Shown here piece by piece: positions 34,359-42,093 of a stretch of 64,000 bases of DNA; position 1 is the first letter of the stretch, and every line of letters begins with the position of its first letter. The DNA is from CBDFHB01 sp965250115. GTDB taxonomy: Bacteria; Acidobacteriota; Vicinamibacteria; Marinacidobacterales; SMYC01. Position numbers and translations under genes: made by a program. A model generated the notes under the pieces. The model was not told the DNA's origin, did not search any database, and saw only the letters and a list, made by a program, of their open reading frames with translations. The stretch spans positions 3,968,001 to 4,032,000 of the forward strand of contig CBDFNJ010000002.1 of the NCBI GenBank assembly GCA_965250115.1, given 5' to 3'.

Positions 34359-35329
34359 CCCGCTCGCTCCAAGACTCTGAGCTTCGCGCTGCGTGCTCTG
34401 CGATTGGCGCGCACTTCGCTCGGCTCGGGCACGATGGGTTTCTTCGTTACGATGCGAAAGGTATCGTCATCCGAGTCTTTCACCAGATCTCGAAACGCCC
34501 ACTTGACCGCTCGGTCTTCGAGCGAGTGATAGGAGACCACCACGAGCCTCCCGCCGGGAGCGAGCCGCTCCGGTGCCCGCACGAGAAACGTCTCGAGCGC
34601 TCGAAGCTCGTGATTCACTGCCACGCGCAGCGCCTGAAAACTCCGGGTCGCCGGATCGATCTTGCCGCGGCGGGGTCCCAGGACCGAGACGATGGCTCGG
34701 CGAAGCTCGGACGTCGTTCGTATCGGGCGCCTCGAAACGATACGTCTGGCGATCGTCCGGGCCCGCCGCTCCTCACCGAAGTCGCGGAGGATCTCCGTCA
34801 GCTCCTCTTCGTCGAGGCGATTCACCAGTTCGGCCGCGGTCGGCCCCTGCGACTGGTCGAAGCGCATATCGAGTGGCCCCTCGAACGAGAAGGCGAACCC
34901 TCGCTCGGAATCGTCGAGCTGCAGGCTCGACAGACCGAGGTCCGCGAGGATGCCGTCCACCCGCGAGATGCCGAGGCGATCGAGGTGTGCCCCAAGATCC
35001 GCGAAGGAGCCCCAAACGAGATACAACCGGTCGGCGAGCTCGGCGAGCTCGTTTTCCGCAAGTCCAATGGCCGCCCGGTCCCGGTCGAAGGCTACGAGCT
35101 TGCCGGACGGAGCGCTCGCTTCGAGAATCGCCTTCGCGTGACCTCCGCCGCCGAGCGTAGCATCGACGTAGACACCTCCACGCCGGACCGAGAGACCCTC
35201 CAGAATCTCGGAGGCCAGCACCGGGGTATGCGTCAATCCGCTCTCGTGCTCCATCGTTCGTATCCGGGCCAAGAGTGCCTGTTCGAAGACCCCTCCGCAT
35301 GTGCCGCTCACGATGCGCTCGGCCAGCAT
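34355..35329 (-). CDS. rsmH: 16S rRNA (cytosine-1402-N4)-methyltransferase
   Basis: 324 residues in the long form. SAM-binding DATLGGGGHA and DRDRAAIGLA motifs, DGILADLGLSSLQLD, and VVSYHSLEDRAVK near the end are diagnostic. Two starts are possible: the ATG at 35329 has GGAGG only 3 nt away; the ATG at 35254 (MEHESGLTHTPVL) fits the usual family N-terminus better but lacks a clear ribosome-binding site. Confidence 0.95.
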   Translation of the reverse strand: MLAERIVSGTCGGVFEQALLARIRTMEHESGLTHTPVLASEILEGLSVRRGGVYVDATLGGGGHAKAILEASAPSGKLVAFDRDRAAIGLAENELAELADRLYLVWGSFADLGAHLDRLGISRVDGILADLGLSSLQLDDSERGFAFSFEGPLDMRFDQSQGPTAAELVNRLDEEELTEILRDFGEERRARTIARRIVSRRPIRTTSELRRAIVSVLGPRRGKIDPATRSFQALRVAVNHELRALETFLVRAPERLAPGGRLVVVSYHSLEDRAVKWAFRDLVKDSDDDTFRIVTKKPIVPEPSEVRANRRARSAKLRVLERAG

Positions 35330-35351
35330 GCTCCTCCCGTTCCGCTTTCTT

Positions 35352-35792
35352 CTAGATGCCGAAGTCCGACAGGGCGCGTTGATCGTCGTCGGTCAAAGGC
35401 TCCTGGCTGAGCTTCTCGAGGAAGTAGTCCTGATTCCAAACTTCCAGAAAGTTGAATTTGCCGAGCACCGCCACCGTACCTTTCATGCGCGCCGTCTCTC
35501 TCAAGTGAGCCGGCAGCACGAGCCGTCCCTGTCGGTCGAGGCTATTGGCCTGACCGAAGAAGTGAACCCGGTTCAAGAACTTGACCTTCGCAGGATGCGA
35601 GTCGGGCATGGTTCCGAGCTTTCGTTCGATGTCGCTCCACACTTCCATCGGGTAGATCCGGACGTAGTCTCCGGACACGCTGGTGATGAAGACCTCCGAG
35701 CCATAGTTCGTCTCCACGAGCTGGAGAAACCCACTCGGAATCTTCAATCGCCCCTTGTCATCGACACGCGCGGGATGATTTCCGCGGAGCAA
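35352..35792 (-). CDS. mraZ: Transcriptional regulator MraZ
   Basis: AbrB-fold repressor of the division cluster. From the TTG at 35792 (5 nt after GGGGAGG) it is 146 residues and begins MLRGNHPARVDDKGRLKIP, matching the family; the longer frame from GTG 35834 adds 14 unsupported residues. The second AbrB-like repeat carries NSLDRQGRLVLP. Its predicted binding boxes lie just upstream. Confidence 0.95.
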   Translation of the reverse strand: MLRGNHPARVDDKGRLKIPSGFLQLVETNYGSEVFITSVSGDYVRIYPMEVWSDIERKLGTMPDSHPAKVKFLNRVHFFGQANSLDRQGRLVLPAHLRETARMKGTVAVLGKFNFLEVWNQDYFLEKLSQEPLTDDDQRALSDFGI

Positions 35793-35851
35793 CAAGACCT
35801 CCCCGCAGCTATCGGCACTTCCACCGACAGCCACCGATGGATGGAGCTAGA

Positions 35852-35875
35852 CCACTTTACTCCACTTAGATCCAC
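35852..35875 (-). promoter_or_regulatory. MraZ operator: three GTGG boxes at 10-bp period
   Basis: Read on the minus strand, GTGGATCTAA, GTGGAGTAAA, GTGGTCTAG follow one another so that GTGG recurs exactly every 10 bp (complement CCAC at 35852, 35862, 35872). Known MraZ sites are tandem GTGG(G/A) boxes with this helical spacing. They lie immediately downstream of the -10 element, where binding would block transcription. Confidence 0.85.
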
Positions 35876-35879
35876 CGAG

Positions 35880-35909
35880 ATCCTAAGATAGCCACTATCC
35901 TACTGTCAA
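35880..35909 (-). promoter_or_regulatory. Promoter of the division and cell wall cluster
   Basis: On the minus strand a perfect -35 TTGACA (35904-35909) and a -10 TAGGAT (35880-35885) are separated by 18 bp. The predicted start site falls at the edge of the MraZ boxes, about 80 nt before the mraZ start codon. Confidence 0.75.
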
Positions 35910-35924
35910 GAAGCAATTACGGGC

Positions 35925-35937
35925 ATGTCCCGGACAT
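35925..35937. promoter_or_regulatory. 13-bp dyad in the mraZ/ychF-like intergenic region
   Basis: ATGTCC-C-GGACAT is a perfect dyad just upstream of the -35 of the division cluster promoter. A second inverted repeat, AACCCC/GGGGTT with 8-bp spacer, lies at 35965-35984. Either may be an operator for the mraZ or the divergent GTPase promoter; no regulator is implied by sequence alone. Confidence 0.4.
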
Positions 35938-36031
35938 CGAGCGCACCAGATCCAACGTGTGTTAAACCCCACATCCTAGGGGTTGGGGGGCGTCGAAGTC
36001 CGCGGGCGAGCTGTAGTATGATGCCGACCGC

Positions 36032-37093
36032 ATGAAAGCCGGTATCATTGGTTTCGACGGCGTAGGAAAAAGAACGCTCTTCGCTCTGCTGACCCACGTG
36101 GCGGGTGCGACTTCGGGCCGCACCGAGCAGATTGGGGTCTTGAAAGTTCCAGACGTGAAACTCGACGCGCTCGAGCGCCTTCACGCGTCCAAGAAGAAGA
36201 CGCCGGCCACCATCGAATTCATCGCCATCCCGAGCCTCGTGAAGGGGCGCTCGAGGGACAGGCTGGACCTCGCGAGCCTGCGCGCCGTGGACGTGCTTGT
36301 TCACGTCGTTCGCGCTTTCGAGGAGCCTTCCGTTCCCCACCCCGAGGGAAGCATTGATCCCGCGCGTGACATCGAGGTCATGGAGCTCGAGCTCGTGCTC
36401 GCCGATCTCGCGGTCACGGAAAAGCGCGTCGAACGCCTCTCGGCGGATGCGAGAAAGGGAAAACCCACTGATCCCAAAGAGCGCGCGCTCCTAGAGCGCG
36501 CGAATGGGGCGCTCGGCGAAGGTCGACCGCTCCGAGCCGTCTTTTCCGAGTCCGATCGCGACAGGCTGCGAGGCTACGCGCTCCTAACCGCGAAGCCTCT
36601 TCTCGCGGTCGTCAACGTCAGCGAGGACGATGCTGCGGTGGGGGATCTCACGTCGAAGCTCGGCCTTTCTGACTGGGCCGAGACCCCGGGAATCCGGGTG
36701 ACCTATGTCTCAGCCCGCATCGAGTCGGAGATCGCCGAGCTCTTACCCCAAGACGCGAAAGCCTTTCGCGATGAGCTCGGCCTGAGCGAAGGCATGGTGG
36801 AGCGGATCGTCCGAGCCGCCTTCGAGCTCCTCCGCGTCATCACGTTCTACACGGCGGGAGATACGGAGTCGCGCGCCTGGATTGCGCCCCGCGCCACAAG
36901 GGCGGTCAAAGCCGCCGGAACGATCCATAGCGACATGGAGCGAGGGTTCATCAGGGCGGAGGTCGTCGCCTACGACGAGCTCGTCAAACATGGCTCCTGG
37001 AACGCGTGCCGCGACAAGGGTGTGTTGCGCCTCGAGGGTAAGGACTATCCCATTGTGGAGGCCGATGTGGTTTACTTTCGCTTCAACGTTTGA
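36032..37093 (+). CDS. Divergent YchF/OLA1-like P-loop protein
   Basis: 353 residues, close to YchF length (about 363). The order GTPase - helical insert - TGS domain is recognisable: P-loop GFDGVGKRT (residues 7-15, usually GxPNVGKST), LVKGRSRD (usually LVKGAS), NVSE for the YchF G4 NxxE, and a TGS end (ITFYTAGDTESRAW, AAGTIHSDMERGFIRAEV). The G3 aspartate-glycine segment before LVKG is replaced (IAIPSLVKG), so nucleotide hydrolysis may be altered. Probably a paralogue; a canonical ychF may exist elsewhere. Confidence 0.85.
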   Translation: MKAGIIGFDGVGKRTLFALLTHVAGATSGRTEQIGVLKVPDVKLDALERLHASKKKTPATIEFIAIPSLVKGRSRDRLDLASLRAVDVLVHVVRAFEEPSVPHPEGSIDPARDIEVMELELVLADLAVTEKRVERLSADARKGKPTDPKERALLERANGALGEGRPLRAVFSESDRDRLRGYALLTAKPLLAVVNVSEDDAAVGDLTSKLGLSDWAETPGIRVTYVSARIESEIAELLPQDAKAFRDELGLSEGMVERIVRAAFELLRVITFYTAGDTESRAWIAPRATRAVKAAGTIHSDMERGFIRAEVVAYDELVKHGSWNACRDKGVLRLEGKDYPIVEADVVYFRFNV

Positions 37094-37105
37094 AGCGAGC
37101 TGTCC

Positions 37106-38101
37106 ATGAAACTCATCGTACAGATTCCCTGCCTGAACGAAGCGGAGACGCTGCCGGAAACTCTGGCCGAGATCCCGCGCCATTTCGACGGCGTCGATGT
37201 TGAGATCCTCGTCATCGACGACGGCTCGACGGATACAACCTCGGAGGTGGCCCGGCGCCACGGTGTCGAGCACATCGTACGATTCACCCGAAGTCGGGGC
37301 CTCGCGGCGACGTTCCAAGCCGGCATAAGCGCCGCCTTGAGGCTCGGCGCCGATATCATCGTGAACACCGACGCGGATAATCAGTATCCGGGCGCAGCGA
37401 TTCCCGATCTCGTCGCACCGATTCTCAGTGGCGAAGCGGATATGGTCGTCGGCGACCGCCAGGTAACAAGCGTCGAGCACTTCTCCTTCATGAAGAAGAG
37501 GCTCCAGTCCCTCGGTAGCTGGGTGGTGCGACAGGTCTCGGGAACGAAGGTGCAGGACACTACAAGCGGCTTCCGTGCCTTCAACCGAGAGGCGGCACGG
37601 AGACTGAACGTCATCTCCGACTATACCTATACGCTCGAGACGATCATCCAAGCCGGCAAAAAGAAGCTCGCCATAGCCCAAGTTCCCATCGTGCCTCGCC
37701 AAACGCGCCCGAGCCGACTCATCCGCAGTAACCGGGACTACGTCAAGCGTTCGGCCGCCACGATCGTACGGATCTACGCGATGTACGAGCCGCTCAAAAT
37801 CTTCAGCTACTTCGGAGCCGTTTTGTTGCTTGGGGGCGGATTCCTCTCAGCAAGATATCTCTACTACGTCTACATCGGCGAGGGCGCGGGTCACATCCAG
37901 TCCGTCATCGCAGCCTTCTACCTGCTCCTTTCCGGGTTCATCGTGATCCTCGTCGGACTGGTTGCGGACACCATCGCCTCGGTACGCCGATTACTCGAGG
38001 AAGTGCTCTACCGTCAGCGGCTCATGGAGGAACGGCTCGACAAGCGGCCTGCGGAAGACGAGCCACTCGCGGTCTCGTCGCGACAGGACTCCGCGGGATG
38101 A
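37106..38101 (+). CDS. GT2 glycosyltransferase with two C-terminal membrane helices
   Basis: 331 residues. GT-A domain with VIDDGSTD (near residue 35) and the metal motif NTDADNQYPG, as in dolichol/polyprenol-phosphate sugar synthases, followed by two hydrophobic segments (about 230-300). Likely transfers a sugar to undecaprenyl phosphate at the inner membrane. Its stop overlaps the next GT2 gene by ATGA, so the two work or are at least made together. Confidence 0.85.
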   Translation: MKLIVQIPCLNEAETLPETLAEIPRHFDGVDVEILVIDDGSTDTTSEVARRHGVEHIVRFTRSRGLAATFQAGISAALRLGADIIVNTDADNQYPGAAIPDLVAPILSGEADMVVGDRQVTSVEHFSFMKKRLQSLGSWVVRQVSGTKVQDTTSGFRAFNREAARRLNVISDYTYTLETIIQAGKKKLAIAQVPIVPRQTRPSRLIRSNRDYVKRSAATIVRIYAMYEPLKIFSYFGAVLLLGGGFLSARYLYYVYIGEGAGHIQSVIAAFYLLLSGFIVILVGLVADTIASVRRLLEEVLYRQRLMEERLDKRPAEDEPLAVSSRQDSAG

Positions 38102-38967
38102 GGGACTACGAAGGCACTAGCCTGCTCATCCCCGCGTTCGAGGAAGGCGGTTCGATTGGAGAGCTCATCGAGAAACTCCGCACACTCGGCAATTGGAAGG
38201 AGATCGTCGTCGTCGACGACGGTTCGAAGGACGAGACCGCGGAACGGGCCCGTGCGGCGGGCGCCAAAGTGATCCGGCATCCCTACAATAAGGGCAATGG
38301 GGCCGCCGTCAAGACCGCAGTGCGCGCGGCCGGGGGAGACCACATCCTCCTGATGGACGCCGATGGACAGCACCCACCCGAAGAGATCGGAAAACTCATG
38401 GAGAAGCTCGGAGACTACGATCTCGTGGTTGGGGCGCGCTCCTACGCGAGTCAGGCGAGCCTATCCAGAGCGCTGGGCAACGGCGCTTTGAACCGTTTCG
38501 CCTCGATGCTCTCTGAGTTTCCCATCCCGGACCTCACCTCGGGCTTTCGCGCGGCCAGGCGCGAACGCTTTCGCGAGTTCCTGCATCTGCTCCCCAACGG
38601 ATTCAGCTATCCGGCGACGAGCACGCTCGCGTTCATCAAGGCCGGCTACAACGTGACTTTCGTTCCCATAGAAGGGAGCAAGCGCGGTCAGAGCTCGACG
38701 AGCAAGATGCGGCCTTGGCGTGAGGGCTGGCGATTCGTCATGATCGTCCTTCGCATGGTCACACTCTTCTCACCGCTGAGAGTATTCTTTCCTACCTCGC
38801 TCGCGTTCTTCGCCCTCGGCTTCGGTTATATGGTCTATACGATCATCACCGAGGTGCACGTGACGAACACATCGGTACTCTTGCTCACGGCCTCGGCCGT
38901 TCTGTTCCTCTTCGGCCTCTTGTCAGAGCAGATCGCCGCGCTTCGATTCGAGAACCGCCAGCGTTAG
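38098..38967 (+). CDS. GT2 glycosyltransferase, DPM1-like, with C-terminal membrane helices
   Basis: 289 residues with VVDDGSKDET and LMDADGQHPPEE motifs and two C-terminal hydrophobic segments. Paralogous to the preceding gene but with a different acceptor loop. Overlaps it by 4 nt and the convergent AsmA-like gene by 4 nt. Probably makes a polyprenyl-phosphate sugar used by membrane GT-C enzymes such as the one at 6854-8155; that link is inference. Confidence 0.85.
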   Translation: MRDYEGTSLLIPAFEEGGSIGELIEKLRTLGNWKEIVVVDDGSKDETAERARAAGAKVIRHPYNKGNGAAVKTAVRAAGGDHILLMDADGQHPPEEIGKLMEKLGDYDLVVGARSYASQASLSRALGNGALNRFASMLSEFPIPDLTSGFRAARRERFREFLHLLPNGFSYPATSTLAFIKAGYNVTFVPIEGSKRGQSSTSKMRPWREGWRFVMIVLRMVTLFSPLRVFFPTSLAFFALGFGYMVYTIITEVHVTNTSVLLLTASAVLFLFGLLSEQIAALRFENRQR

Positions 38968-40142
38968 TGCGTCTCGGCAGCGTCGAGACTTCCTGAGATG
39001 CGAAGGCTTTTTCCGTCTTCGGTCGTGACGGCGAGATCGATCGCGCCATCGAGTCCAATCGAACCCTCGAAGTCGAGATTCGTCTCTCCGACGACCCGCG
39101 CCCCTTCGAGTCGAATGCGATCGTCCTCAAGTCGAAACGGGATCGTCGTCCGACCGCGGGTCGTGAGATCGAGGCCGAAGGCTTTCTCGATCGCGCCGCG
39201 CAGCGGAGATCGAGGAAACGCTCCCTCGGTCAGCTCGAGCCGGCCCTCCCCCGACATGTTCCGCGAATCGGTCCCATAGCCGTCCGCAGAAAGCTCGAAC
39301 CGGCACGGGCCGACACCGGGAATGGTCGCGGAGCTCGACGCGAGAGACATACGATAGCGAAAGGGAATGACGTTGAAGTCGAGGCTCACGCTTCCTTCGA
39401 AGGTCCCCAAAGGCGCCGTGAGCGCGAGCGAGTCCATCGCGAATCGGCCTCGGTCGACCGCGAGATCACCCGCGATATCTCCGATCTCGGTCGGCCCCAG
39501 TTTCAACGCTCCGATACCGAAGCGACCGCGAGCCGTCAACCCATGGATCATCGTTAGAGCGCGGCTGTCGTGGCCGAAGTCCCCGAATCGGACGTCGAGC
39601 TCGGCGAGTGACAACCGGTTTTCTTCCCGGCCCCGGTCTCTCAGGACGATCGTCCCACCCGAGAGCTCGATTTCGGAGACCTCGACCTGAAAACGCGTGG
39701 AAACGGCAGAGGGCACCTCTGAGGGAGGAGGGGTCGCAGCCGATCTCGATTCTTCCGCGATCAGACCCCCGTTTGGAACAGGCGAAGACGCTTCGTCGTC
39801 CCAACGACTGAGGATGACCTCGACGCGGGGCTCGGCGAGCACGACCTCGGATAGCTTCACTCGGCCCGTCAAGAGCGTCGAGAGTCTGTATCGCAATTCG
39901 ATCGCCTGAAGCGAGACTCGATAGCGTCCGCCCGGAAAGCTCGAGGAAGCTTCGACGCTCTCGAGCCTCAGACCCCGCCTCAAGCTGAAATGAGACTCCG
40001 AAGCCGACAACGACAAACCGGTCGCCTCGCGCGCGCGCAAGAGCATCGCCGCGCCCAGCTCGGGCGTTTCGACCTCGACAAGGTAGACTACGGAGCCCGC
40101 AACGACCAGGAGGACTGCGGCTAGAAGGAGAGCCCTTTTCAC
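38964..40142 (-). CDS. AsmA-like inner-membrane/periplasmic protein
   Basis: 392 residues: an N-terminal membrane anchor (about 4-25), then repeated beta-rich stretches such as GRVKLSEVVLAEPRVEV and SEIELSGGTIVLRD, and a C-terminal LRGAIEKAFGLDLTTRG segment, resembling AsmA/TamB-type repeating beta-groove proteins that carry lipids to the outer membrane. Shorter than AsmA of E. coli (617 residues). A proline/serine-rich linker lies near residues 120-145. Function is by analogy only. Confidence 0.65.
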   Translation of the reverse strand: MKRALLLAAVLLVVAGSVVYLVEVETPELGAAMLLRAREATGLSLSASESHFSLRRGLRLESVEASSSFPGGRYRVSLQAIELRYRLSTLLTGRVKLSEVVLAEPRVEVILSRWDDEASSPVPNGGLIAEESRSAATPPPSEVPSAVSTRFQVEVSEIELSGGTIVLRDRGREENRLSLAELDVRFGDFGHDSRALTMIHGLTARGRFGIGALKLGPTEIGDIAGDLAVDRGRFAMDSLALTAPLGTFEGSVSLDFNVIPFRYRMSLASSSATIPGVGPCRFELSADGYGTDSRNMSGEGRLELTEGAFPRSPLRGAIEKAFGLDLTTRGRTTIPFRLEDDRIRLEGARVVGETNLDFEGSIGLDGAIDLAVTTEDGKSLRISGSLDAAETH

Positions 40143-40172
40143 TACGTGCGATCTCCTTCTTCAGCCACGCTG

Positions 40173-42083
40173 CTATACGTCGAGCTCCTCGGCTTCTTCC
40201 GCGCGCTCCATGATGAACTCGAACCGAGCCTGCGGGTCCTTTCCCATGAGCTCCGAGATGACGCGATCGGTCTGGAGGGCATCCGAGATGCTTACCCGTT
40301 GCAGTCTACGGGTTTTCGGATTCAGCGTCGTCTCCCAAAGGGTCTTGGGCATCATCTCACCGAGCCCCTTGAACCGCGTGATATCGACCCTTTTCCCTTT
40401 TGCCTGCTTGCCTAGGATCCGCGACTTGTCCCTTTCGTCCGCAGCCCAGTAGGTCTCTTTGCCGACGTCGATCCTATAGAGCGGAGGCTGCGCGATGAAG
40501 ACGTGGCCGGCTCGAATGAGCTCCGGCATGTGCCGATAGATGAACGTCAGAAGCAACGTCGTGATGTGATGTCCATCGGCGTCGGCATCAGCGAGCAGAA
40601 TGACTCGCTGGTAGCGCAGTTGCTCCAAGTCGAAGCTCTTCCCCAGTCCACAGCCGAGCGCCTGAACCAGATCGGCGAGCTCCTTGTTCTCCAAGATCTT
40701 GGCTAGAGACGCCTGCTCCGTGTTCAAGACCTTGCCCCGAAGCGGGAGCACGGCTTGCCGGCTGCGATCGCGTCCCTGCTTCGCCGAGCCACCCGCCGAG
40801 TCGCCTTCGACGATGAACAGCTCGGTATCGGCGGCACGGGTTGCCGTGCAGTCGCTCAGCTTTCCGGGAAGCATCAGGCGACCTTTCGTCGCCGTCTTGC
40901 GCGTGATGGCGGCCGAGGCGGCCCTCGAGGCTTCTCGCGCCCTCGCAGACAGGATGATGCGAGCCACGATAGCTTCGGCGGTCGAGCGATTGTGATTGAG
41001 CCATAGCTCGAGTGCGGGCCGCAGCGTCGCGTCGACGTACTGATGAACCTCTGGATTGTTCAATCGATCCTTCGTCTGACCTTGGAACTGAGGATCGGTG
41101 ATGAAGACGCTGAGAACTCCCGTGAGGCCTTCGCGCAGATCTTCCGACGTCAAAGACACGCCCTTCGGCGCGAGTTTGTGCGTCTCTACGTAGTTTCGGA
41201 TGGCCTTGCCGAGTCCGGCACGAAATCCGTTCTCGTGGGATCCTCCCGAGCCGGTGGGAATACCGTTCACGTAGCTCCTGAGATGCTCGTCGGTGGATTC
41301 CGTCCACTGCAAAACGACTTGCAGTCGAGTTCCCGTGTCGTCGGAGTCGCGTTCCAGAATAAAGGGGGCCTCGTGAGCGGGTTTCGCTCCCCGCTCAGCG
41401 AGGATACGTTCGAGGTAAGCCGCGAGGCCCTCCTCGTGATGAAAGACTTGCTTCGTCTTCGCGATCTCGTCGACGAAGGTGATGCGAAGCCCGTGGTGCA
41501 GGTAGGCCGTCGTGTCCAGACGCTCGCGGATGACGTCGGGATTGAACTTCGTCTTAGGGAAGATCTTGGGGTCGGGATGAAATCGAATCCTCGTTCCGCT
41601 CCCGTGGCCACGGCCGAGCTTCTTGAGCTTGCCGACCGGCTTTCCCGCCTTGAACTTCATTTCGTGAACGTAGCCATCCCGTTTGACCGTTGCGACGAGA
41701 GAGGACGAGAGCGCGTTGACGACGGAAGCCCCCACGCCGTGGAGCCCGCCGGCGGTCTTGTAATTCTGCCCCTCGAACTTGCCGCCCGCGTGGAGCGTCG
41801 TGAGAATGACCTCGATCGCGGGCTTTTTGACACGCGGATGGCGGTCGACGGGTATGCCGCGACCGTCGTCGGAGACCGTGAGCGAAGAGCCGTCGGCATG
41901 GAGCGTCACTTCGATCGAGCTCGCGAAACCATTCATCGCCTCGTCGACGCTATTGTCGAGAACCTCCCAGACGAGATGGTGGAGCCCATGAGAGGAAACG
42001 CCGCCGATATACATACCCGGGCGCGTGCGAACGGGCTCGAGTCCCTGGAGAACGGTGATGTCCTTGGCCGTATATTCCGTCAT
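40173..42083 (-). CDS. parE: DNA topoisomerase IV subunit B (GyrB/ParE type)
   Basis: 636-residue ATPase subunit. GHKL ATPase motifs (EVLDNSVDEAMNGFA, DDGRGIPVD, GGLHGVGASVVNALS), Toprim metal motifs (EGDSAGGSAKQGRD, DADADGHHI) and the C-terminal RFKGLGEMMP. It lacks the extra insert of proteobacterial GyrB and pairs with the adjacent subunit A gene 10 bp upstream, hence the topoisomerase IV name; gyrase cannot be fully excluded. Confidence 0.93.
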   Translation of the reverse strand: MTEYTAKDITVLQGLEPVRTRPGMYIGGVSSHGLHHLVWEVLDNSVDEAMNGFASSIEVTLHADGSSLTVSDDGRGIPVDRHPRVKKPAIEVILTTLHAGGKFEGQNYKTAGGLHGVGASVVNALSSSLVATVKRDGYVHEMKFKAGKPVGKLKKLGRGHGSGTRIRFHPDPKIFPKTKFNPDVIRERLDTTAYLHHGLRITFVDEIAKTKQVFHHEEGLAAYLERILAERGAKPAHEAPFILERDSDDTGTRLQVVLQWTESTDEHLRSYVNGIPTGSGGSHENGFRAGLGKAIRNYVETHKLAPKGVSLTSEDLREGLTGVLSVFITDPQFQGQTKDRLNNPEVHQYVDATLRPALELWLNHNRSTAEAIVARIILSARAREASRAASAAITRKTATKGRLMLPGKLSDCTATRAADTELFIVEGDSAGGSAKQGRDRSRQAVLPLRGKVLNTEQASLAKILENKELADLVQALGCGLGKSFDLEQLRYQRVILLADADADGHHITTLLLTFIYRHMPELIRAGHVFIAQPPLYRIDVGKETYWAADERDKSRILGKQAKGKRVDITRFKGLGEMMPKTLWETTLNPKTRRLQRVSISDALQTDRVISELMGKDPQARFEFIMERAEEAEELDV

Positions 42084-42093
42084 CGGTTCCTTC

